Of a stretch of 21,920 nucleotides of DNA, positions 1 through 7,278 are shown in pieces. The DNA lies in contig DATCIR010000158.1 of NCBI GenBank assembly GCA_036507695.1, positions 1 to 21,920 on the forward strand, given 5' to 3'. The DNA is from JAKEGK01 sp036507695 (lineage in GTDB: Bacteria > Pseudomonadota > Gammaproteobacteria > SZUA-152). Each line of letters starts with the position of its first letter. Position 1 is the first letter of the stretch. The notes below the pieces were generated by a model. That model had not been told where the DNA came from and searched no databases. It saw only the letters and a program-made list of their open reading frames with translations. The position numbers and the translations under genes are program-made.

Positions 1-362
1 TGGTGGAGGCGGCGAGAATCGAACTCGCGTCCGCAAATCCTCCGCCGTCGGCTCTACATGCTTATTCTGTCTATTCGTTTAACGCTAAGCTACCCGACAG
101 GCAGGGAAGACTTAGCGCGATTCCGGTAAGAGTTTAACGAATCCGCCCCGAACATGCTTCATCGCGATCTTATGTGGGTCGACCCCAGTGAACTGAGCGC
201 ATAAGCACGCGTCAGGCTGAGGGCATTACGCTGGTTATTAAGCAGCTAATGCGTAGTTGTCGTCGTTGGCAACTAAATTGTTTGCAGCTGGATTTACGAG
301 GGAATCTGCTCCTCGGCATGCACCTCGGGTTTTGTGACCCACGTCGAAACCAAGTCGCCCCC
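1..362 (-). ncRNA. ssrA: tmRNA (transfer-messenger RNA), one-piece
   Basis: Together with SmpB, tmRNA rescues ribosomes stalled on broken mRNA and tags the nascent peptide for proteolysis. The minus strand starts GGGGGCGAC at 362 and ends with encoded CCA at 1-3. The 5' GGGGGCG pairs with the 3' CGCCTCC just before ACCA, with one G-U pair, giving the alanine-type acceptor stem. The T arm has the GTTCGATTC loop. A short tag frame lies in the middle. It is followed by the smpB-ssrA order usual in proteobacteria, with smpB 79 bases upstream on the same strand. A TAATAA at 369-374 sits where a -10 would be if transcription began near 362, but tmRNA precursors normally have a short leader removed by RNase P, so this is tentative. 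Confidence 0.97.
238..270 (-). other. tmRNA tag reading frame (ANDDNYALAA)
   Basis: Read on the minus strand, the resume codon GCC (268-270) starts a ten-residue frame, ANDDNYALAA, ended by TAA at 238-240. The hydrophobic ALAA end is the known degron recognised by ClpXP. It differs from the E. coli tag (ANDENYALAA) by one acidic substitution. Confidence 0.95.
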
Positions 363-441
363 AAAGTGTTATTACGAAGATAAGTGTTACGTATGACAGT
401 GTAGCGCCAGGAAAAGTTCAGCGCCACCTGTGCTTTGTAAA

Positions 442-912
442 TTACCGTTTTATCATACGTTGTTTTTCGCGCTGCCAGTCGCGTTCCTTTTCCGTGGCCC
501 GTTTGTCCTGCTTTTGTTTACCTTTTGCCAGGCCGATTTTTAATTTGGCCCTGCCGCGTATCCAGTACAGGGCGAGTGGCACGATAGTATAGCCTTTACG
601 TTCCACGGCGCCGATCAAGGAGGATAGTTCCTTGTCATGGAGCAGCAGTTTGCGGGTTCGGGTGGGGTCCGGTGTGAAGTGCGTGGACACGGTTGGCAGC
701 GGATTGATTACTGCACCCAGCAACCAGGCTTCACCGTTTTTGATAATGACGTGAGCATCGATAATCTGCACTTTACCCGCCCGCAGGCTTTTCACTTCCC
801 AGCCTTCCAACACCAAACCAGCCTCGAAATCGTCTTCAATAAAGTAATCGTGGCGGGCTTTCTTGTTGATGGCTATGGTATTGTCGCTGATTTTCGGGTT
901 CTTCTTAGACAT
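442..912 (-). CDS. smpB: SsrA-binding protein SmpB
   Basis: SmpB binds the tRNA-like domain of tmRNA and fills the decoding centre during trans-translation. The 156-residue protein begins MSKKNPKISDNTIAINKKARHD and shows the family core: EAGLVLEGWEVKSLRAGK and the beta-barrel segment ending in PLALYWIRGRAKLKIGLAKGK. The C-terminal tail is basic (KRATEKERDWQREKQRMIKR) and inserts into the mRNA channel in known SmpBs. An upstream in-frame ATG at 937-939 would add nine residues. I chose 912 because family members start at this point and because a good promoter lies between the two ATGs, so its transcript could not include the upstream one. No Shine-Dalgarno sequence is visible before either. Confidence 0.95.
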   Translation of the reverse strand: MSKKNPKISDNTIAINKKARHDYFIEDDFEAGLVLEGWEVKSLRAGKVQIIDAHVIIKNGEAWLLGAVINPLPTVSTHFTPDPTRTRKLLLHDKELSSLIGAVERKGYTIVPLALYWIRGRAKLKIGLAKGKQKQDKRATEKERDWQREKQRMIKR

Positions 913-918
913 GGGCGC

Positions 919-946
919 ATTATAGAGATTGGCGGCCATTTGTCAC
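919..946 (-). promoter_or_regulatory. sigma70-type promoter of smpB, start site on the ATG
   Basis: On the minus strand, GTGACA (941-946; five of six match TTGACA) is followed after 16 bases by TATAAT (919-924), a perfect -10. Transcription would begin about 7 bases downstream, near 912, which is the A of the smpB start codon. The inferred transcript has no leader or only one or two bases. This is a prediction from motifs only. Confidence 0.5.
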
Positions 947-1074
947 TGCGCAGCATTAAAATTGCAAAGTATTTAACTGTATTACGTTGTAAATCGTTAG
1001 AAAAATTAGCTAATCTGTTGTATATATTAAGTATTTCTTCGAAAATGGCAACTTTTTAAGGGAGAGGAAAATTC

Positions 1075-2430
1075 ATGACGCGCAAATCGATACATGGTGA
1101 GTGGTCATCCCGCTGGATTTTTATCCTGGCCGCCACCGGTTCCGCTGTCGGCCTGGGTAATATCTGGAAATTTCCTTACATGGCGGGTGAAAACGGGGGC
1201 GGAGCGTTTGTGTTGATTTACCTGGCGTGCGTTATCTTGCTGGGTATTCCGGTAATGATGGCGGAAGTCCTGATCGGCCGGCGCGGCCGCCAGAGCCCGG
1301 TGAATACCATGATCTCCATCGCGAAGGAAGAAGGCGCAACCAAACACTGGGTGTGGTTGGGCTGGAGCGGCGTCGCCGCCGGCTTTTTGATTCTTTCGTA
1401 TTACAGCGTGATCGCCGGTTGGACCTTGGCTTATATCCTGGAGTCGCTTAGCGGCACATTTACCGGTATCAATGCCAGCGCTGCCGGGGATGTGTTTAAT
1501 AAGCTTATTGGCAGTCCCGGACAACTGATTTTCTGGCATAGCCTGTTCATGCTGTTGACCATGATTGTCGTCGCCCGGGGTGTACAGAATGGCTTGGAAA
1601 AAGCGATCCGGTTTTTAATGCCCGCGTTGTTTATTTTGTTAATCATCATGGTGGGTTATGCTTTATCAACTGATTCTTTCGCAAAAGGGTTCAGTTTTTT
1701 ATTCACGCCGGATTTCAGCAAAATCTCGGCGGAAGGCATCTTAAAAGCCATGGGCCAGGCGTTTTTTACCTTAAGCCTGGGCATGGGCGCCATCATGATC
1801 TACGGGTCCTACATGCCACATGATGCGTCGATAGCAAAGACAACCTTCACGGTCGCGATGGCGGATACTGCCGTTGCCTTGCTGGCGGGCGTGGCAATCT
1901 TTCCCATCGTATTCGCCAATGGTTTGGAACCATCAGCTGGTCCTGGCTTAGTGTTTGTGACATTACCAATTGCATTTGGGCAAATGCCCGGGGGCGTATT
2001 CTTTGGCACGGTATTTTTTGTATTGCTGTTATTCGCGGCCTGGACATCATCGATATCGTTGATCGAGCCGTTCGTGGCGTGGTTGATTGAGAACAAGGGT
2101 ATGAACCGTAACCGCGCCAGCCTATTTTCGGGCGTTATAACCTGGGTCATAGGGCTGGGCACGGTGTTTTCCTTCAACAGCTGGGCGGACTTTAAGTTAT
2201 TTGACAAAACATTTTTTGATTTGCTGGATTTTCTGACCTCCAACATTATGTTGCCATTAGGCGGGCTGTTTATCGGGGTATTCGCTGCCTGGATTATCAA
2301 GCGGCACTCATCGATCGACGAATTGGGTATGGGCGATGGTCCGGCATACCAGATATGGAGCGTACTGGTTCGTTACGTGACACCGATTGGTGTTGGATTG
2401 ATATTTCTCAAATCGGTGGGTGCAATTTAG
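1075..2430 (+). CDS. Sodium-dependent transporter, NSS/SNF family
   Basis: This is a sodium-coupled symporter of the neurotransmitter:sodium symporter family; bacterial members mostly import amino acids. The 451-residue protein is almost entirely membrane spanning, with about 11-12 helices, near the usual length for short bacterial NSS proteins. The N-terminal helix carries the family signature around residues 21-46 (TGSAVGLGNIWKFPYMAGEN then GGGAF), whose unwound centre forms the sodium and substrate site. The helix near residue 230 (AFFTLSLGMGAIMIYGSYM) matches the second conserved sodium-site region. GGGAGAGG ends about 8 bases before the ATG and acts as ribosome binding site. The gene lies 41 bases upstream of ratA on the same strand and may be cotranscribed with it. 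The substrate cannot be read from sequence. Confidence 0.93.
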   Translation: MTRKSIHGEWSSRWIFILAATGSAVGLGNIWKFPYMAGENGGGAFVLIYLACVILLGIPVMMAEVLIGRRGRQSPVNTMISIAKEEGATKHWVWLGWSGVAAGFLILSYYSVIAGWTLAYILESLSGTFTGINASAAGDVFNKLIGSPGQLIFWHSLFMLLTMIVVARGVQNGLEKAIRFLMPALFILLIIMVGYALSTDSFAKGFSFLFTPDFSKISAEGILKAMGQAFFTLSLGMGAIMIYGSYMPHDASIAKTTFTVAMADTAVALLAGVAIFPIVFANGLEPSAGPGLVFVTLPIAFGQMPGGVFFGTVFFVLLLFAAWTSSISLIEPFVAWLIENKGMNRNRASLFSGVITWVIGLGTVFSFNSWADFKLFDKTFFDLLDFLTSNIMLPLGGLFIGVFAAWIIKRHSSIDELGMGDGPAYQIWSVLVRYVTPIGVGLIFLKSVGAI

Positions 2431-2471
2431 TGTTTAATTACGAATAGGATTAACAGGGGAAACAGCCAGCC

Positions 2472-2909
2472 GTGCCGATCATTAATAAAAGCGCTTTGGT
2501 TTCCTACGATGCCAACGATATGTTCAATATCGTTGACGACATTGAGTCATACCCGGAGTTCTTGCCCTGGTGTGGCGCCGCTTCCGTGGCGAGCCGTAAC
2601 GATGACGAGGTGCAGGCCAGTATCGAGATCTCGCATAGCGGTATTAATAAAACCTTCACCACCCGTAACCGGTTGCAAAAGGGCAAGATGATTGAAGTGC
2701 AATTGGTTAACGGTCCTTTTAAGCATCTACACGGTTTCTGGCAGTTTAAAAAACTCGGGGAGAATGCGTGCAAAGTGTCTCTGGAACTCGAATACGAGTT
2801 TTCCAGCAAGCTGGTGGGACTTGTGATCGGTCCAATATTCGGGCAAATCGCCGGTTCCCTGGTGGACGCGTTTTGCAAACGGGCTGAGGAGTTGTATGGA
2901 AAAAAATAA
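2472..2909 (+). CDS. ratA: RatA / COQ10-type START-domain protein
   Basis: A 145-residue single-domain protein of the SRPBCC/START superfamily, close in length to E. coli RatA (YfjG). It starts MPIINKSALVSYDANDMFNI and has the family pattern VDDIESYPEFLPWC near residues 21-34, followed by the hydrophobic-pocket beta strands and a C-terminal helix (GSLVDAFCKRAEELYG). E. coli RatA was reported to bind 50S subunits and block 70S formation. Homologues, including mitochondrial COQ10, bind ubiquinone, and both roles remain under discussion. The start is GTG; an AGGGGA lies about 12 bases upstream, which is loose. The 3' end overlaps ratB by 14 bases, so the two are translationally coupled. Confidence 0.92.
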   Translation: MPIINKSALVSYDANDMFNIVDDIESYPEFLPWCGAASVASRNDDEVQASIEISHSGINKTFTTRNRLQKGKMIEVQLVNGPFKHLHGFWQFKKLGENACKVSLELEYEFSSKLVGLVIGPIFGQIAGSLVDAFCKRAEELYGKK

Positions 2910-3231
2910 GCTGCCGCAGGCTAACCGCATTCTGGTGGAAGTGGCCTACGCCAAACCCGATGTGCAGGTTATTATTCCCTTGTTGGTGGATGTTGGCACG
3001 ACGCTGGAACAAGCCATTCAACAATCGGGTATACTTAATAATTTCCCGGAAATCGACCTTGATAAAAACAAGGTGGGGATTTTCAGTAAACTCGCCAAAC
3101 GCGATACCGTGTTGCGGGATAAAGACCGTGTGGAAATTTATCGTCCGTTAATAGCGGATCCCAAGGAAGTTCGCAAACAACGCGCCGCTGAGGGTAAGGT
3201 AATGAAAAAGGGTGCCGGTAGCGCTCAGTAA
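2896..3231 (+). CDS. ratB: RnfH/RatB family ubiquitin-like protein
   Basis: A 111-residue member of the RnfH family (UPF0125), a small beta-grasp protein next to ratA in many gammaproteobacteria. The core reads ILVEVAYAKPDVQVIIPLLV, then EQAIQQSGI, KVGIFSKLAKRDTVLRDKDRVEIYRPL and the conserved ADPKEVRKQRAAEG. The gene name comes from E. coli, where ratB was tested but not shown to be the RatA antitoxin; its function is unknown. It overlaps the ratA end and faces bamE across a 90-base convergent gap with no clear terminator hairpin. Usually bamE, ratB and ratA sit in the same small locus, as here. Confidence 0.9.
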   Translation: MEKNKLPQANRILVEVAYAKPDVQVIIPLLVDVGTTLEQAIQQSGILNNFPEIDLDKNKVGIFSKLAKRDTVLRDKDRVEIYRPLIADPKEVRKQRAAEGKVMKKGAGSAQ

Positions 3232-3321
3232 ACCACTTTAGGCGTTTATATCAGTAACCGGCGAATGCCATTGCCCCTTAAGCCGATTCAGAATTCCTTC
3301 ACTTCTAAAGGGTCAAAAAAT

Positions 3322-3699
3322 CTAGGAGCGCAGTTCCCGCAATTGCCGGTTAAGCGTGTTGATGTCTTCCCGCTTGAGAGGCTCCGCGTGGATTTTTATA
3401 TCGACCAGGATGTCTTTTTCAAACATCAAGGTGACGTAGCTGTACTGTGTTTCCTTGGTGATGCCGTGCTTAAAACTATAGACATAATCCCAACGGTCGG
3501 AGCGGAATGGATCAGCCACCAGTGGCGTGCCGGCGAGTCCACGCACCTTGCGCATTTCCATGCCCACCACCAGCTTGTCGAGTGTTTCCTGGGTCAGGAC
3601 ATTGCCTTGCTGGATATCCATGCGATGAATGGTGCAACTCCACAGCAGCGATAACAGGCTGATTATCAGTGCATATTGGACAAATCGGGTGTTGTTCAT
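3322..3699 (-). CDS. bamE: Outer membrane assembly lipoprotein BamE (SmpA)
   Basis: BamE is the small lipoprotein subunit of the BAM complex that inserts beta-barrel proteins into the outer membrane. The 125-residue protein has a signal peptide (MNNTRFVQYALIISLLSLLW) with cysteine at residue 22 in LLWSC; the tryptophan at -2 is unusual for a lipobox. The SmpA/OmlA domain follows: IQQGNVLTQETLDKLVVGM, then VRGLAGTPLVADPF and RWDYVYSF, the hallmark motifs of the family. An in-frame extension upstream to 3807 has no signal sequence and overlaps the promoter region, so I start at 3699. It is divergent from fur with 123 bases between the start codons. Confidence 0.94.
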   Translation of the reverse strand: MNNTRFVQYALIISLLSLLWSCTIHRMDIQQGNVLTQETLDKLVVGMEMRKVRGLAGTPLVADPFRSDRWDYVYSFKHGITKETQYSYVTLMFEKDILVDIKIHAEPLKREDINTLNRQLRELRS

Positions 3700-3737
3700 A
3701 AATTCGCCATAAACAAAGTGTAAGGTTGAAAACGGGC

Positions 3738-3785
3738 ATTTTACAGGATAATGAACTGACTTGTGAGACCTACTGCGGGTAAAAT
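3738..3785. promoter_or_regulatory. Divergent -10 elements for bamE and fur
   Basis: Two TAAAAT hexamers lie between the start codons. One at 3738-3743 (minus strand) points at bamE and one at 3780-3785 (plus strand) points at fur. The fur element has CTGACT at 3756-3761 as a possible -35 with an 18-base spacer. The bamE element has no good -35. I looked for a classical Fur box in this interval and did not see one. Confidence 0.3.
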
Positions 3786-3822
3786 AGTTTTCCAGGGCGG
3801 CAAGCAATAGAGGATTGTCTGA

Positions 3823-4242
3823 ATGGGTAGTGAGGAGCTAAGGGAAGCGGGACTCAAGGCGACTGTTCCGCGCATGAAAATTCTGGAAATCATGGAACAA
3901 AGTTCGGTGCGCCATCTCAGCGCCGAGGATATTTACAAGGCGTTCCTGGAAGAGGGGGAGGATGTCGGTATCGCCACGATTTACCGCGTTTTAACCCAAT
4001 TTGAAAGCGCAGGCCTCGTGACCCGCCATCATTTTGAAAGCGGCATATCCGTTTTTGAACTCAATCAGGGGCAACATCACGATCATATCCTGTGCCTGAA
4101 ATGCGGCAAGGTTGAAGAGTTTATTGATGAAGTCATCGAGCAACGGCAAAAGGATATTGCGGCAAAAGCCGGCTTTTCGATGACGGATCACAGTCTGAAT
4201 ATCTACGGCATTTGCAAGGAATGCCAGGCCAAACGCAAATAA
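3823..4242 (+). CDS. fur: Ferric uptake regulator Fur
   Basis: Fur is an iron-responsive dimeric repressor. This 139-residue protein has the N-terminal winged helix (AGLKATVPRMKILEIMEQSS; recognition helix around DVGIATIYRVLTQFESAGLV, residues 47-66). The C-terminal dimerisation half has the metal-binding cluster HHDH (85-88), a structural zinc pair CLKC (91-94) and a second pair CKEC (131-134). All key residues are present. The ribosome binding site AGAGGA is about 8 bases upstream. fur next to bamE is a common gammaproteobacterial arrangement. hinT follows 41 bases downstream on the same strand. Confidence 0.96.
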   Translation: MGSEELREAGLKATVPRMKILEIMEQSSVRHLSAEDIYKAFLEEGEDVGIATIYRVLTQFESAGLVTRHHFESGISVFELNQGQHHDHILCLKCGKVEEFIDEVIEQRQKDIAAKAGFSMTDHSLNIYGICKECQAKRK

Positions 4243-4283
4243 ACACAATCATCCGGTCAATTCAATAGACGAGCAAACGAGCC

Positions 4284-4625
4284 ATGTCCGATACCATCTT
4301 TTCCAAAATTATTAAGCGGGAAATTCCGGCCGCTATCGTTTACGAAGACGATGACTGCCTGGCTTTCAAGGATGTTCATCCGCAGGCGCCAATGCACATT
4401 CTGCTAATACCCAAGAAACCCCTTGCCAAATTGGCCGATGCCGAAACAGACGACCGGCAATTGCTGGGACATTTATTGTTAAAAGCGCCGGAAATCGCCG
4501 AACAGCAAGGCTATGGAAATGCGTTTCGCCTGGTAATGAACAACGGATCAGGTGCGGGGCAGACGGTTTTTCACCTGCATATTCACATACTGGGCGGCCG
4601 TCCATTTTCCTGGCCGCCGGGATAG
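4284..4625 (+). CDS. hinT: Histidine triad nucleotide-binding protein HinT
   Basis: A 113-residue purine nucleoside phosphoramidase of the HIT family, which hydrolyses aminoacyl-AMP and phosphoramidates. The start is family typical (MSDTIFSKIIKREIPAAIVY). The substrate-binding motif HILLIPKKP is at residues 38-46, and the catalytic triad HLHIH at 97-101 is followed by ILGGRPFSWPPG. All three histidines are intact. Length and C-terminal WPPG match bacterial HinT proteins. The gene ends 16 bases before the convergent recN stop codon, with no room for a hairpin terminator between them. Confidence 0.95.
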   Translation: MSDTIFSKIIKREIPAAIVYEDDDCLAFKDVHPQAPMHILLIPKKPLAKLADAETDDRQLLGHLLLKAPEIAEQQGYGNAFRLVMNNGSGAGQTVFHLHIHILGGRPFSWPPG

Positions 4626-4641
4626 GCAAGCGCAGTTCGAA

Positions 4642-6318
4642 TCAAACGGGCTGGGTTTGGGAACGCTTGATCATATCCTTCGCGTGGGAGAGCGTTTTTT
4701 CGGTAATCTCGATTCCGCCCAGCATCCGCGCGATCTCATTAACACGCTGTTTATCGTTAAGCGCGGTGACAGTCGCTTTGGTGGTATTTTCCGAAGTAAA
4801 TTTATTGACCTGTAAATGCTGCTGCCCGAGTGCCGCGACCTGCGGCTGGTGAGTGACACACAAAACCTGCCGGTCCCGGCCCAGGTCACGCAGCATGCGT
4901 CCCACGACTTCCGCGGTGCCGCCGCCTATACCCACATCCACTTCGTCAAAAATCAGCGTGGGAATGCGTCCCGTGGCGGCGGTAATCACGTGAACGGCGA
5001 GACTGATGCGGGACAATTCCCCGCCGGATGCCACCTTGGCGAGCGGTTTTAAAGGCTGGCCGGGATTCATGGTCACCAGAAATTCCACCCGCTCCAGGCC
5101 CGCGGCGGTTGTGTCATCCAGTGCCGTAAAATCAATGACAAATTGCCCGTTAGGCATACCCAGCTGGTGCAGGTTTTCGGTAACCTGCTTTTCGAGTTTC
5201 TTGGCGGCTTTTTGCCGGCTGGCTGTTAATTGCTGCGCGGCATCCATGTAGGCTTTTTCTGCTTTGCCGATGAGGTCATCCAGGTTGTTCGACTGGTCAC
5301 TCGCTGTTAATAATTGCGCCAGCTCGGCGGCTAATGTTGCCTGCAATGCGCCCAGTTCCCTGGAATTGACATGATGCTTTCGAGACAGGTCATGAATTTG
5401 CCCCAAGCGTGAGTCCACCCATTCCAGGCGTTCAGGATCCATATCCATACTGCTAAGTTGATGACGTAATTCATTGGCGGCTTCTTCAACCTGGATCAGG
5501 CCTTCATTGAGCATTCGCACGATGGCTTCCAGTTTTGGATCGTAATGTTGCAGTTTTTCCAGCTGGCTGGCGACTTGGGTTAGTTGTTGGGTGATGGCTT
5601 GTTCTTCCGCTTCGTGCAAGGTATAAACCGCCTGCTCACAACCTTCTTCAATCTGGTTGATATGCGCGAGGCGCGCCTGTTCTTCTTCCAGCTTTTCAAA
5701 TTCATTTTCTTCCAGGGATAATTCTTCCAGTTCCCGGGTCTGGTAGGTCAGTAACTCGATGCGCGATTCGCGTTCTTCCTTGTTGTGCAACAGCAATGCT
5801 TGCTGATCGCGGAGCCGCTTGAGTTCTTGGTAGCATTTTCGCACAGTCGCCGCCAGTTCCTGATGTCCGGCGAAATCATCCAGCGTTTCGCGTTGCAGGT
5901 CCCGCTTCAGTAATGACTGGTGCGCATGCTGGCCTTGTATGTCCACCAGTTGCTCGCCAAGGTCGCGCAACGATTGCATGGGGACCGGACTGCCATTAAT
6001 AAATCCTTTGGAACGCCCGTCGGTGGACACCGTGCGCCGGATCAGGCACTCGGCATCGGCGTCCAGTTCATTATCGAGCAACCATTGCTTGATGGCCGGA
6101 TGCCCGGCAATATCAAACGCCACGGCGATTTCCGCGCGTTCGCTGCCATGCCGGATGACACCGCTGTCCGCGCGCCCACCCAGGGCGAGGTCCAGGGCAT
6201 CGAGCAGAATGGACTTGCCAGCGCCGGTTTCACCGGTTAGTACCGTCATGCCCCCATGAAGTGGCAGTTCAAGTTCATCAACAATGGCGAAGCTGCGGAT
6301 TTTCATTTGTGTGATCAT
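4642..6318 (-). CDS. recN: DNA repair protein RecN
   Basis: RecN is an SMC-like ATPase acting in double-strand break repair. The 558-residue protein has the full family layout. Walker A is GETGAGKS (29-36). A Q-rich central coiled coil spans roughly residues 160-360. The C-terminal ATPase half has the ABC signature VASGGELSR, Walker B LIFDEVDVGIGG and the switch CVTHQPQVAA. I start at the ATG at 6316-6318 (MITQMKIRSFAIVDELEL), which aligns with known RecN N-termini; an ATG at 6330 would add four residues. recN is strongly SOS-induced in E. coli. I searched the upstream region by eye for CTGT-N8-ACAG LexA boxes and found none. Confidence 0.96.
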   Translation of the reverse strand: MITQMKIRSFAIVDELELPLHGGMTVLTGETGAGKSILLDALDLALGGRADSGVIRHGSERAEIAVAFDIAGHPAIKQWLLDNELDADAECLIRRTVSTDGRSKGFINGSPVPMQSLRDLGEQLVDIQGQHAHQSLLKRDLQRETLDDFAGHQELAATVRKCYQELKRLRDQQALLLHNKEERESRIELLTYQTRELEELSLEENEFEKLEEEQARLAHINQIEEGCEQAVYTLHEAEEQAITQQLTQVASQLEKLQHYDPKLEAIVRMLNEGLIQVEEAANELRHQLSSMDMDPERLEWVDSRLGQIHDLSRKHHVNSRELGALQATLAAELAQLLTASDQSNNLDDLIGKAEKAYMDAAQQLTASRQKAAKKLEKQVTENLHQLGMPNGQFVIDFTALDDTTAAGLERVEFLVTMNPGQPLKPLAKVASGGELSRISLAVHVITAATGRIPTLIFDEVDVGIGGGTAEVVGRMLRDLGRDRQVLCVTHQPQVAALGQQHLQVNKFTSENTTKATVTALNDKQRVNEIARMLGGIEITEKTLSHAKDMIKRSQTQPV

Positions 6319-6700
6319 GCCGCACATCATAATTGTTCACGTAACAAGAATCGAGCATTGGTGCGTGACCACGTAATTCATTTGGTTTGTGAAAAAACAC
6401 CGCTAACTTTTTATTTTTTCTTTAACTTGCAAAAATGGACAATATTTAATCAGTTAAAATCCGCGCCGGTTAGACAGGTTGCAAACGAGACCAGGGCAGG
6501 ATAACGGCGGATTGCTGGCGATTCTGACACTGTCTGAGAAGTGCTGCAGTGTGTGACGTGAATGAATGGTATTGGTGTGACGGTGGGTGGCTTAACACAT
6601 CTGGGAAATAGGGTTCGTTGTTTTTTGATTCTGCGGACAATTAATTCACGCAATCAACACGATCAAAGCGTGCCAATAAACAAGTAGCAACAAGCCATTA

Positions 6701-6714
6701 ATGATCCACATCAA
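6701..6714 (+). promoter_or_regulatory. FNR/Anr-like box
   Basis: ATGATCCACATCAA matches nine of the ten fixed bases of the FNR/Anr consensus TTGAT-N4-ATCAA. FNR-family regulators bind such sites when oxygen is low. It lies about 80 bases upstream of a consensus -10 (6779-6784) and 161 bases before the downstream start codon. Spacing is compatible with activation from a distal site, but that is inference. Confidence 0.45.
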
Positions 6715-6778
6715 TGCAGCTTGCAATTTTCAATCATTGCCGGCAGAAGAAACTGGAAAAATCCCAGTATTATCCCAA

Positions 6779-6784
6779 TATAAT
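6779..6784 (+). promoter_or_regulatory. Consensus -10 (TATAAT) without a -35
   Basis: TATAAT is a perfect sigma70 -10 element. The expected -35 position (around 6756-6761) is A-rich and does not match TTGACA, which fits a promoter needing an activator. Transcription would begin near 6791, giving an 84-base leader for the gene starting at 6875. Confidence 0.4.
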
Positions 6785-6791
6785 CTAAGTA

Positions 6792-6860
6792 GCAATTTAC
6801 ACTGTGGCGCTATTTATCTGGGCAATTTACATCGGTAATTCTAATCAGTGGTTATTTACA
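6792..6860 (+). repeat. Three direct repeats spaced 29-30 bases in a leader
   Basis: GCAATTTACA occurs at 6792-6801 and again at 6822-6831. A related GTTATTTACA is at 6851-6860, immediately before the ribosome binding site AGGAAGGA. The start-to-start spacings are 30 and 29 bases. They lie wholly within the predicted transcribed leader, starting right at the predicted transcription start. They could be operator half-sites on one DNA face or an RNA feature; neither is shown. Confidence 0.5.
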
Positions 6861-6874
6861 GGAAGGAACAGACC

Positions 6875-7207
6875 ATGAATTCAGAAATTAAACAGCATTT
6901 GAAAGCGCGTGACACCTGGTTAAGAGGCATGTATATCCTGATTTTCGCGGTGATCTTTAGCATCTCTGAAGTAGTGCTTGGGGCCGTGGTGTTTTTTCAG
7001 TTTCTAACGACCTTATTCACTGGCGTCAAAAACGAACGCTTGCTGGTATTTGGCAACAATTTAAGTACTTTTGTTTATGAAGTACTTAAATACCTGACCT
7101 ACAACAGCGATGATAAGCCGTTTCCCTTTGACGAATGGCCAGGCAGCCGTGAAAGCGAGTCCGGGGAAAAAAGAAAAGATCAGGGTGAAGTAATCGGACA
7201 CACTTGA
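6875..7207 (+). CDS. DUF4389 small inner-membrane protein
   Basis: A 110-residue protein resembling the DUF4389 family of gammaproteobacteria. It has a short charged N-terminus (MNSEIKQHLKARDTWLRGMY), two close hydrophobic helices (about residues 18-50; the second includes VFFQFLTTLFTG), then the family block NERLLVFGNNLSTFVYEVLK and LTYNSDDKPFPFDEWP. The C-terminus is hydrophilic. Function is unknown. The start is set by AGGAAGGA nine bases upstream; an earlier in-frame start at 6848 lies within the leader repeats and lacks a binding site. The upstream FNR-like box hints at oxygen control. Confidence 0.85.
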   Translation: MNSEIKQHLKARDTWLRGMYILIFAVIFSISEVVLGAVVFFQFLTTLFTGVKNERLLVFGNNLSTFVYEVLKYLTYNSDDKPFPFDEWPGSRESESGEKRKDQGEVIGHT

Positions 7208-7278
7208 TAGACCGGCTCCGCTGCTTCATGCTCCCGCGCGGCGTTTAGCGAAAAACAGGCTATACTTTCCAGAATCTT

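Larger units (their letters stand above)
6319..6874. other. 556-base gene-free region between recN and DUF4389 gene
   Basis: No credible reading frame occupies this stretch. From left to right it holds the recN upstream region, an AT-rich segment (6370-6460) with a possible plus-strand promoter (TTAACT 6422-6427, 17-base spacer, TTTAAT 6445-6450), an inverted repeat ACACTG (6527-6532) / CAGTGT (6547-6552), and a T-run after 6610. Further right are an FNR-like box, a perfect -10 and a set of direct repeats, listed separately. The left promoter is about 400 bases from the next gene, so an unannotated small RNA is possible but not demonstrated. Confidence 0.4.

Noticed and set aside
1..362. Genomic island attachment site in the tmRNA 3' end
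   Set aside because: tmRNA ends are frequent integration sites, but the flank that would hold an integrase or att repeat is outside the window.
1809..2300. 163-codon minus-strand frame inside the sodium symporter gene
   Set aside because: Antisense to a well-conserved membrane protein, no ribosome binding site, composition rich in Asn/Pro/Thr as expected from shadowing.
3700..3822. Fur autoregulatory box between bamE and fur
   Set aside because: No 19-base GATAATGATAATCATTATC-like match; only a lone GGATAATGAA fragment at 3747-3756, too short to call.
4630..4650. GTTCGAATC at the hinT-recN junction as a tRNA T loop
   Set aside because: No acceptor stem, anticodon arm or CCA can be built around it; it falls in the last codons of recN.
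6319..6480. LexA/SOS box before recN
   Set aside because: recN is commonly SOS controlled, but no CTGT-N8-ACAG site or close variant is visible upstream.
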